Shown in pieces: positions 1 through 5,011 of a stretch of DNA of 5,011 bases; the stretch's first letter is position 1, and each line of letters opens with the position of its first letter. The stretch comes from Acidobacteriota bacterium (GTDB lineage: Bacteria; Acidobacteriota; Terriglobia; Bryobacterales; Bryobacteraceae): the NCBI GenBank assembly GCA_026394095.1, contig JAPKYY010000163.1, forward strand, positions 1 through 5,011, written 5' to 3'. Both the position numbers and the translations under genes were made by a program. The notes beneath the pieces were generated by a model. The model did no database searches and was not told where the DNA came from. It saw only the letters and a program-made list of their open reading frames with translations.

Positions 1-62
1 ACATCTTCGTTGCCGAATGGGTAGAGGTGGGCCGCATTACCAAACTCCGCAAAGTGTCCTAA
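1..62 (+). CDS. 3' end of an unidentified gene entering from the left edge
   Basis: A plus-strand frame is open from the window edge (first full codon at base 3) to a TAA at 60-62. It encodes 19 residues, IFVAEWVEVGRITKLRKVS. The mix of hydrophobic and basic residues looks protein-like, and the frame stops exactly where the opposite-strand HD gene stops. That is a common arrangement for convergent neighbours. I do not recognise the protein, and 19 residues are too few to assign a family. It could also be a chance open frame, because a stretch this short free of stops is not strong evidence on its own. Confidence 0.4.
   Translation, partial: IFVAEWVEVGRITKLRKVS
59..62. other. Overlapping convergent stop codons
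   Basis: The four bases CTAA carry the TAG stop of the minus-strand HD gene (59-61) and the TAA stop of the plus-strand partial frame (60-62). No intergenic space remains for a shared hairpin terminator. Any terminator for the minus-strand operon must therefore lie inside the neighbouring gene or beyond the left edge. The TAG is certain as the end of the HD frame. The biological meaning depends on the short plus-strand frame being real. Confidence 0.5.
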
Positions 63-628
63 CCGGCGTAGCTGCCCTGAATCCCCAGCGCTTCGGCGTT
101 CGCCTTCATCGCCTCGATGCAGAACTGAATGTGAGCTTCCAGCTCCACCCCCATCTCGGCCGCACCCTTGGTGATGTCATCGCGATTGACGGCGCGCGCA
201 AAGCCCTTATCCTTCATCTTTTTGATCACGCCCTTGGCCTCCACCTCAAAGATGCTCTTGGTGGGCTTCACATAAGCCGCCGCCGTCAGAAAGCCCGCCA
301 GTTCATCGCAGGCAAACAAGGCCTTCTCCATGAGGGAATCCCGCGTCACACCAGTAAAATCGGCATGAGAAAGTATCGCCCGCCGAATCTCGGCACTCAC
401 CCCGCGCTCAACGAGAATCGCCTCGCCCAGCGTCGGATGATCCGGTAGATTCGGATGGATTTCCCAATCGAAGTCATGCAGAATACCCGTCACAGCCCAT
501 AACTCTGGATCCTCTCCAAAGTGCCGCGCATAGGCCTCCATACAAGTGCCCACACCCAGCATGTGCCGCCGCAATCCATCACTCTGTACAAATTCACAAA
601 CAATGGCAAAAGCTTCTTCTTTGGTCAT
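59..628 (-). CDS. HD-superfamily predicted hydrolase (COG2316-like)
   Basis: A 189-residue cytoplasmic protein with no signal peptide or membrane segment. It resembles the conserved, mostly uncharacterised HD-superfamily hydrolase group (COG2316 type). That resemblance is recalled, not searched. Visible HD-domain features are His22 in LRRHML, the His51-Asp52 pair in GILHDFDWE, His88 in ILSHADFTGV and Asp108 in ACDELAGF. These fit the H...HD...D metal-binding pattern of HD phosphohydrolases. The segments around 121-150 (KPTKSIFEVE, KKMKDKGFARAVNRDDI) and the C-terminal helix are also typical of the group, so the protein looks complete. I chose the ATG at 628 because it overlaps the PHP stop as ATGA and because family members begin about here. 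An in-frame ATG at 652 would add eight residues and overlap the PHP gene by 28 bases. The substrate is unknown; a phosphate ester of a nucleotide or metabolite is likely. Confidence 0.88.
   Translation of the reverse strand: MTKEEAFAIVCEFVQSDGLRRHMLGVGTCMEAYARHFGEDPELWAVTGILHDFDWEIHPNLPDHPTLGEAILVERGVSAEIRRAILSHADFTGVTRDSLMEKALFACDELAGFLTAAAYVKPTKSIFEVEAKGVIKKMKDKGFARAVNRDDITKGAAEMGVELEAHIQFCIEAMKANAEALGIQGSYAG
625..628 (-). promoter_or_regulatory. ATGA stop-start overlap coupling the PHP and HD genes
   Basis: On the minus strand the four bases read ATGA. The ATG opens the HD gene and the TGA closes the PHP gene. No strong Shine-Dalgarno sequence sits 5-9 bases upstream of this ATG; the nearest purine-rich stretch, GGGTGG, lies about 14 bases away. 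Translation of the HD gene therefore probably relies on ribosomes finishing the PHP gene, which would keep the two hydrolases in a fixed ratio. The overlap is seen directly; the coupling is inferred. Confidence 0.75.
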
Positions 629-1461
629 AAAGAAGCTAGTGTATCCACCCATTCTTGAGGCACATTCACATTGCCCTCAAAGCCGCGGCCCAAAAAAATC
701 TTTGGCTTGATCTCTCCGTGATAATCCGAGCCGCCAGACCGTGCCAATCCGTAGCGCTGCACCAACCCCTCGTATCGAGCCCGCGCCACCTCATCGTGGT
801 CCGAGTGCATCACCTCAAGCCCCAACAACCCCGCATCCACCTGTTCACGAATGAAGGCTTCTTCGACATCCACATCCTTCATCCCCAATCGAATCGGATG
901 CGCCAGCACCGGCACGCCGCCATACTCACGCACCTTTCGCACGGCATCCGGCGTCTTCGGGTCTTCCATCATCACAAAGCCCGGAGCGTCTTCGCCGATG
1001 TATCGATCAAAGGCCTCCGGAATCGTCTTCACATAACCATTGGCGATCAGAACCTTGGCAAAGTGCACACGCCCTGTTATCGTCCGCCCCAGCGCCTCGG
1101 CTTCTGCCAGCTCAATCGCAATACCCAGGCCTTGCAATCGCTCCGCCAGCCGCCGGTTCCGCTCGCGTCGATACTCGAGCATCTCTACCAGCCAACGCTG
1201 AAACGCATCAGGAGCCGTGCCATGAAACCAATACGCAAGCAGATGCACATTGCGATTCCGCGCCTTCGTACTGATTTCAACGCCCCTCACCAGTCGAATC
1301 CCCAACGCTGCAGCTCTCGGCGCGGCCTGCTCATGGGCGCTAAAGGTGTCGTGATCGGTGATGGCAATCGTCGTCAGGCCAGCCGCAGCTGCCTTTTCGA
1401 TCAATGCGGCAGGCGCATCCGTCCCATCGCTCTCAAATGTATGTGTGTGAAGGTCGACCAA
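625..1461 (-). CDS. PHP-domain metal-dependent phosphoesterase (RNase AM / YciV / TrpH family)
   Basis: A 278-residue cytoplasmic protein close in length to E. coli YciV (about 293). Enzymes of this family remove 3' phosphate from nucleoside 3',5'-bisphosphates such as pAp, and some act as 5'-3' exoribonucleases on short RNA and rRNA precursors. The PHP metal-site motifs are all present: DLHTHTFESDGT (His5, His7, Asp12), ITDHDT (Asp36, His37), GVEIS (Glu62), His73, VLAHPIRLG (His188) and GGSDYHG (Asp246, His248). Residues about 85-180 form the helical insertion typical of the family, including TGRVHFA (His133) and Pro/Asp-rich PKTPDAV. The start is a TTG. An in-frame TGA lies two codons upstream, and the DLHTHT motif must sit at the extreme N-terminus, so no other start is possible. 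No good ribosome binding site is visible. The gene starts 20 bases after the preceding stop and is probably translated from the same mRNA. Which substrate it uses cannot be told from sequence. Confidence 0.93.
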   Translation of the reverse strand: MVDLHTHTFESDGTDAPAALIEKAAAAGLTTIAITDHDTFSAHEQAAPRAAALGIRLVRGVEISTKARNRNVHLLAYWFHGTAPDAFQRWLVEMLEYRRERNRRLAERLQGLGIAIELAEAEALGRTITGRVHFAKVLIANGYVKTIPEAFDRYIGEDAPGFVMMEDPKTPDAVRKVREYGGVPVLAHPIRLGMKDVDVEEAFIREQVDAGLLGLEVMHSDHDEVARARYEGLVQRYGLARSGGSDYHGEIKPKIFLGRGFEGNVNVPQEWVDTLASL

Positions 1462-1481
1462 TCTTCAGGATAGCCGCAACC

Positions 1482-2099
1482 TCAGTTGTGAGTCGGCGTA
1501 ACCGAATCAAACTCAAACAACTCTCCCGCCAGCTTCACGGTAAGTTTTCCCGGGCCAAGCCCCTTCTTCTCGACACTATAGAAAACGGCACCATCGGTCG
1601 ATTCCCCGGCCAACAGCTTCGTCTTGACGAAAGCAATCGCGCTCGTAGCCGCTGCCGCCTTCAACCGTGCCCCGCCAAACTCCCCAATTGCACTCTGCCG
1701 GCGCTGCTCATAGCCATTGGTCGATTGCATCCGTTGCAATCCATAAAGACCCACCTCGTAGGTACCCACCAGCTTGATCACATCATCGCGATTGGCCTTG
1801 TCGAGCATCCGCTTCACCACCTGCCGGGCAGGTAGCGCCTTCTCGCTGCTTCCATCCTGCCGGCGAAACACAAAGTCTTCCGGGTCCACCGTCGTCAGGT
1901 ACTTCGACCCGTTCGACACCGCCACCTGCAAAACCGCAAAATCCTTCAGATGCGATGGCAAGCTCGCAAACATCACTGTTACCCCGCTCTTGGTGAGCGT
2001 CTGGTATTTCAGTCCGTTCGATTCAAATTCGATTACCTGCGCCTGCCCGCAAGCAAGAGCCAACAATAACCCGGCAATCCACACAGCCATCAATCTCAC
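1482..2099 (-). CDS. Small exported protein of unknown function, probably beta-rich
   Basis: I do not recognise this 205-residue protein. Residues 1-20 are a clear export signal: Arg2, then a hydrophobic run (AVWIAGLLLALA), then small residues. Cleavage could follow Ala20 (GQA-Q). Cys17 in LALAC also resembles a lipobox, so it may be a lipoprotein. The mature part begins with alternating beta-like segments (about 38-80: GVTVMF, FAVLQVAVSNGS, DPEDFVFRR). A charged, helical-looking stretch follows (about 88-160), then another beta-like end (168-198: GAVFYSV, KLTVKLAGELFEFD). This resembles an immunoglobulin-like or DUF4352-like sandwich with a helical insertion, which is inference only. The start is GTG at 2099, chosen because it supplies the basic Arg2. 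An ATG at 2090 is a real alternative that keeps the hydrophobic run but loses the charge. It sits between an exported TPR gene (16-base gap) and the PHP gene (20-base gap), so it is probably part of the same operon. Confidence 0.8.
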   Translation of the reverse strand: MRLMAVWIAGLLLALACGQAQVIEFESNGLKYQTLTKSGVTVMFASLPSHLKDFAVLQVAVSNGSKYLTTVDPEDFVFRRQDGSSEKALPARQVVKRMLDKANRDDVIKLVGTYEVGLYGLQRMQSTNGYEQRRQSAIGEFGGARLKAAAATSAIAFVKTKLLAGESTDGAVFYSVEKKGLGPGKLTVKLAGELFEFDSVTPTHN

Positions 2100-2115
2100 A
2101 ACCTAATCATATTCC

Positions 2116-2880
2116 CTAGCTCTTGGGCATCTTTGCCAATTCCGCCCGAACCACCTGATTATCTGGATGGTCTGCGGCAAAAGCCTCAAGCAACTGCCGG
2201 CTTTCCTTCAGCCTTTTATCCTTCTGATAGATGCTCGCCAGCATCATCTGGGCAAAGGGCTTCAGGTACTTACCGTCGCGCGCACACTTCTCCATCAACT
2301 CAAGGCCCTTCTTCTTGTCACCTGTAGCCTGCTCAATCAGATACTCACTGAAGCCTCGCGTAAACCACGCATCCTGCAAGTTGGGATCAATCGCCTGCAG
2401 CCGCAACGCATATTCCTGGCTCGCCTTCGCTGCGTAATAGCTGTCTTTGTATCGCTTCTCAACCAGGGCAGAGAAGTCCCGCTCGGCCCCCGTAGCAATC
2501 AGCAAAGCCAGCAGCGCGTTGGTGTCCTTGTCATTCTTCTTCAGTGCCTCAGCACCAGTCGATTTCGCACGATTCAGCGCATCTTCAAAGCTCCGCTTGG
2601 CCTCTACCCCAATTTGCTTCGCCCGCTCGCCCTGCACCTTCTCTTCCTTGAACATGTCTTTATTGAAGACCTGCAGCCGGTTCATCTCGCTAAATAGATA
2701 TGTGGCCGCCAGCGATGCATAGCCCATGGGGTCGCCTGCATTCTTTGCTGAATAAGCCCGTGCAGTACTAAGGCTCTCTTCAAACTGAAAGCTGTACAAA
2801 CGGTTGAAGGCCCGCTCGACGCTCACCTCAGCCGCATTCAATAAGCCGCAAGCAACAAGGAAAAGGGTAATTCTGATCAT
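2116..2880 (-). CDS. Exported TPR-like helical protein, second of a tandem pair
   Basis: A 254-residue protein with a short signal sequence (MIRITLFLVACGLLNAAEVS, cleavage likely near Ala16 or Ala17). LVAC at 8-11 matches a lipobox by letters, but it would leave an unusually short lipoprotein signal. The mature protein is almost all helical, with TPR-like helix pairs. The clearest are about 22-64 (VERAFNRLYSFQFEESL, GDPMGYASLAATYLF), 121-181 (NALLALLIATG, SQEYALRLQAIDP, DAWFTRGFSEYLI) and 190-250 (KGLELMEKCARDGKYLKPFA, LKESRQLLEAFAADHPDN). TPR domains bind other proteins, so a scaffold or assembly role in the periplasm or outer membrane is the most one can infer. It is a diverged paralogue of the preceding gene product: 20 of 46 residues match between residues 121-166 here and 124-169 there, counted by hand. 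It lacks the aromatic segment its partner carries after the second TPR block. The ATG overlaps the partner's stop as ATGA. Confidence 0.85.
   Translation of the reverse strand: MIRITLFLVACGLLNAAEVSVERAFNRLYSFQFEESLSTARAYSAKNAGDPMGYASLAATYLFSEMNRLQVFNKDMFKEEKVQGERAKQIGVEAKRSFEDALNRAKSTGAEALKKNDKDTNALLALLIATGAERDFSALVEKRYKDSYYAAKASQEYALRLQAIDPNLQDAWFTRGFSEYLIEQATGDKKKGLELMEKCARDGKYLKPFAQMMLASIYQKDKRLKESRQLLEAFAADHPDNQVVRAELAKMPKS
2877..2880 (-). promoter_or_regulatory. ATGA stop-start overlap coupling the two TPR genes
   Basis: The bases read ATGA on the minus strand, joining the TGA of the first TPR gene to the ATG of the second. The bases just upstream of the ATG are A-rich (reading AATCAA) and hold no recognisable Shine-Dalgarno sequence. 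Reinitiation by ribosomes leaving the first gene is the likely way the second is translated. This fits two related proteins made in matched amounts, perhaps as a complex. The overlap is seen; the rest is inferred. Confidence 0.75.
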
Positions 2881-3695
2881 TTGATTTTGGTTCTTAGTTT
2901 CTCTAGTTCTTTCTTGAAGAGAGGATTCTCTGGAAAATCCCGGCTCAATTCGGCGAGCCGCATTTCGGCCTGAAACGGCCTTTTCTCGCGCAGATCGATG
3001 GTCGCAAGTAATATTTTCGCAAAGGGTCCGAGATATTTGCCCCGCTCGATCACACTTTTCAGACGCTCAACGGCCAAAGCTTTGTTACCCTCGGCATCCT
3101 CAAAGCGCACAAACCACTTCACAAAGAAAGGCACGCTCCCGAGCAAGTACTCCGTCATGCCAGTGGTCAAATAGGCATCAACATAGCCAGGGTCCACCTT
3201 CAGCAGCTTCACTGCATAGGAATGCGATTCCTTCGCATAGCTCAGGCTTCCCAGATGCCGCTTCTCGATCAATCCCATGTAGTCGGTAATCAGCCCTGCA
3301 TTGAGACACAGGGCAAACAGAGCATTCTTGTCGTTGGCATCGCTAGTCAATTTGGTGCGAGCCAGCGCCTTCGATGCTTCCACCGCAGTGAAAAAGCGCT
3401 GCTTCAATCTCTCATCCGGCTGCAACGTTTTTCTGTCGGTGAGTCGCTTGTTACTGGCAAAGAATTCACTCTCCAGAATCGACAACCGGTCGAGTTCCCG
3501 AAACAATAACGATGCCGCCCGAAACGAAAGCCCCACGGCGTCGCCGGGCTGCTCGGCAATATAGCCATCCATCTCGCGATCCGCGTTACTGAAATCGAAG
3601 TTGTACATACGATTCAGAGCCCGTTCAATCGTTGCTGCCTCACCGCTCAACCCAACCAGCAATGCAAGAAAGACCCTAGCTAAAGAGGCGCTCAT
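2877..3695 (-). CDS. Exported TPR-like helical protein, first of a tandem pair
   Basis: A 272-residue protein with a signal peptide: Arg7 near the start, a hydrophobic core (VFLALLVGL), and likely cleavage after Ala20 or Ala21 (GEAATIE). No lipobox cysteine is present, so a soluble periplasmic or secreted form is expected. Helical TPR-like blocks follow: about 22-66 (IERALNRMYNFDF, GDAVGLSFRAASLLF), 124-186 (NALFALCLNAG, ESHSYAVKLLKVDP, DAYLTTGMTEYLLG) and 206-267 (LAVERLKSVIERGKYLGPFA, FQAEMRLAELSRDFPENP). Between the last two lies an aromatic segment, GSVPFFVKWFVRFEDAEG (186-203). As recalled, it recurs in bacterial TPR proteins of this type. I chose the ATG at 3695. An open frame back to 3788 exists, but it lies wholly inside glnE and would bury the signal peptide behind 31 unrelated residues. 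With this start the gene overlaps the glnE end by 20 bases. The molecular function is unknown. Confidence 0.85.
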   Translation of the reverse strand: MSASLARVFLALLVGLSGEAATIERALNRMYNFDFSNADREMDGYIAEQPGDAVGLSFRAASLLFRELDRLSILESEFFASNKRLTDRKTLQPDERLKQRFFTAVEASKALARTKLTSDANDKNALFALCLNAGLITDYMGLIEKRHLGSLSYAKESHSYAVKLLKVDPGYVDAYLTTGMTEYLLGSVPFFVKWFVRFEDAEGNKALAVERLKSVIERGKYLGPFAKILLATIDLREKRPFQAEMRLAELSRDFPENPLFKKELEKLRTKIK

Positions 3696-5011
3696 ACGTC
3701 TCGCGCGTCCTCTCTTGAAGTTGGCCCAGATCCTGCTCCAGATTCTGGTGTGATCCCCGCTCGGGCAACCAGCGGTCGAGCAACGCACTTAAGGCTTCCC
3801 TCGCTGCAGGAGCATCGGGCAGCGCATTGCCGCTTTGCCCGGAATAAAGCCGCATCCCGTGATCGACCGCGCGAAAGATCGTAGCCGCCTCGGCCAGAAA
3901 CGATGCGTCCTCTTGTTCGAGATGCCCCATTTGCTCCACTACTTCGATGCGCTCCAGTGTATTGAGAACCTTGAAAAAGATACCTGCGCTTTTCAGCCGC
4001 AGATACAGCAGCAGGAAGTCGATATCGTAAAAACCGCCCCGCCCTGCCTTGAGCGGATTCGATTTACCCTGCTCTCTTTCAAGACGCGTGCGCATGTCGC
4101 TCAGTTGCTTTTTTGATCGATGCGATTGCCCGTAACGCCGCCAATCCACCTTCTGTAGCTCCGTAAGGAATCGCGTTTCCCGTTCGGCATTGCCCGCCAC
4201 CGCACGCGCCTTCATGTAGGCGATGCCTTCCCATGCCTCGGCATGCTGGGCGAAATACTCCATATACGTTGATTCCAGTTGCACCAGGTCACCCTCGCGT
4301 CCGTAAGGCCGCAACCGCGCATCCACGGTGAAGATCACCCCATCCCCGGTGTAGGCAGTCAGGATTTCGATCATCCGTGCCGCTACACGTGTCCAGAACT
4401 CCATTGCCTCGGCAGCCTCATTCGGAAGTATGAAGACAAGGTCTGCATCACTGGCCAGATCAAACTCGCGCAAGCCTAGCCTGCCGAGCGCCACCACCAT
4501 CATCGGGTTCGAGACATCCTGCTCACCCTTGCCCACGTCCCGAATCGCCACTTGATAGCAATGTCCGATGATCGATTCCGCCAGATCGCTATTTGCTGCC
4601 AGGGTCTCAAACACCGGTCGGGCCAGCAACAAGCTCTCGCACTGCACGCGGAACAGCCGGCGACGGTAAGCCTTCCTCAAGCTCAATTCGCTTTCCCAGC
4701 TACCCCAGGCAGCGGGCGCCGTGCGAAGCCCACGCAAGTCTTCCAGCCAATCCGGCTGACGAATCAGTTCATCGGTCAGAAACGGGCTCAGCGCAGTCAA
4801 CTCGCGCAAATCGGCCATCAGCTGCTCATCGCGATAGAAATCGCCCCAGCGCCCCTCAAGCTGCTCGTAGAGCCGCTCCCACTGCGCCCGGTGCTGGTGA
4901 GACGGTACGCTCCGTGTGGCCGGCATTTCCGTCACTGCATGTCCATAGACCACCCGGGAATAAATACCCTCAACTGCAGCCAGATGCTCCTTCAGTTTCT
5001 CGATCAGGCGC
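3676..5011 (-). CDS. glnE: Glutamine-synthetase adenylyltransferase, C-terminal half (5' end outside window)
   Basis: GlnE attaches and removes AMP on glutamine synthetase, switching off nitrogen assimilation when glutamine is plentiful. The frame is open to the right edge, so 444 residues of a normally 900+ residue bifunctional enzyme are seen. The first visible residues (RLIEKLKEHLAAVEGIYSRV) resemble the helix ending the N-terminal catalytic half. The remainder therefore corresponds to the C-terminal half, which in E. coli carries the adenylylating activity. Counting from the edge, the nucleotidyltransferase signature ALGRLGLREFDLASDADLVF spans about 174-193 with metal-binding Asp188 and Asp190. 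The third Asp, in TVDARLRPYGREGDLV, is near 230. LKAGRGGFYDIDFLLLYLRL (about 320-339) is the conserved motif after the catalytic domain, and a GlnD/GlnE-type helical domain runs to the end. Motif positions match both halves of E. coli GlnE as recalled, but the GRLG..EFD and YDIDF spellings are variant. A GTG at 4953 is internal and not the start. Tail residues overlap the first TPR gene by 20 bases. Confidence 0.93.
   Translation of the reverse strand, partial: RLIEKLKEHLAAVEGIYSRVVYGHAVTEMPATRSVPSHQHRAQWERLYEQLEGRWGDFYRDEQLMADLRELTALSPFLTDELIRQPDWLEDLRGLRTAPAAWGSWESELSLRKAYRRRLFRVQCESLLLARPVFETLAANSDLAESIIGHCYQVAIRDVGKGEQDVSNPMMVVALGRLGLREFDLASDADLVFILPNEAAEAMEFWTRVAARMIEILTAYTGDGVIFTVDARLRPYGREGDLVQLESTYMEYFAQHAEAWEGIAYMKARAVAGNAERETRFLTELQKVDWRRYGQSHRSKKQLSDMRTRLEREQGKSNPLKAGRGGFYDIDFLLLYLRLKSAGIFFKVLNTLERIEVVEQMGHLEQEDASFLAEAATIFRAVDHGMRLYSGQSGNALPDAPAAREALSALLDRWLPERGSHQNLEQDLGQLQERTRETYERLFS

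Noticed and set aside
17..448. A 143-codon plus-strand open frame opposite the HD gene
   Set aside because: No recognisable motifs. The minus strand encodes a full HD hydrolase, and this frame crosses the convergent stop region without any start signal.
629..652. Eight-residue N-terminal extension of the HD protein (ATG at 652)
   Set aside because: The ATGA overlap at 625-628 and the usual N-terminus of the family favour the later ATG; the extension cannot be fully excluded.
655..1473. A 272-codon open frame on the plus strand covering nearly the whole PHP gene
   Set aside because: Its translation is rich in His, Arg, Gln and Pro with no domain pattern, while the opposite strand carries a complete PHP enzyme with all metal-site motifs. 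It is a codon-usage shadow.
2100..2115. Possible terminator or promoter between the second TPR gene and the small exported gene
   Set aside because: Only 16 bases, with no inverted repeat or T-run and no room for a promoter pair outside the coding sequence.
2167..2697. A 176-codon plus-strand open frame opposite the second TPR gene
   Set aside because: Low-complexity Leu/Gln/Arg translation expected from reading the complement of a helical protein gene; the minus-strand gene is well supported.
3696..3788. 31-residue N-terminal extension of the first TPR gene
   Set aside because: It lies entirely within the glnE coding region, has Arg/Cys-rich translation without homology to the paralogue, and would place the signal peptide internally.
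4951..4953. GTG as the start of a short, single-domain adenylyltransferase
   Set aside because: The frame continues upstream to the window edge with residues resembling the helix that ends the N-terminal half of GlnE, so the gene is cut by the window and not truncated in the genome.

Overview
The window looks like bacterial chromosome of moderate GC content (mid-50s percent by eye). It is packed with genes, and almost all of them read on the minus strand. I infer an acidobacterial source, most likely near the Solibacter/Bryobacter group. The reasons are an exported TPR protein family that I associate with that phylum, a GlnE-type adenylyltransferase, and alternative GTG/TTG starts. No rRNA or marker gene is present, so this assignment is tentative.

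Reading in the direction of transcription, from high to low coordinates, there are six genes. (1) The C-terminal half of glnE enters from the right edge (3676-5011). (2) The first exported TPR-like protein (2877-3695) starts inside the end of glnE. (3) A second, paralogous exported TPR-like protein (2116-2880) overlaps the first by ATGA. (4) A small exported protein of unknown function (1482-2099) follows a 16-base gap. (5) A PHP-domain phosphoesterase of the RNase AM / nucleoside-bisphosphate phosphatase type (625-1461) has a TTG start and follows a 20-base gap. (6) An HD-superfamily predicted hydrolase (59-628) overlaps the PHP gene by ATGA. At the left edge the last few codons of a plus-strand gene meet the HD gene head-on, and their stop codons overlap.

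The spacing (overlaps of 20, 4 and 4 bases, gaps of 16 and 20) indicates one co-transcribed unit with its promoter to the right of the window. The unit joins three themes: control of glutamine synthetase by adenylylation (GlnE), a trio of exported proteins of unknown role (two TPR paralogues and a probable beta-rich protein), and two cytoplasmic metal-dependent hydrolases that probably act on nucleotides or phosphoesters. No direct functional link between the themes can be read from the sequence.

I found no RNA gene, CRISPR array, insertion sequence, phage gene, terminator hairpin or convincing promoter. No stretch longer than 20 bases lacks a gene. I did not find a convincing new biological system. 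The best lead is the exported TPR pair plus small exported protein coupled to glnE.
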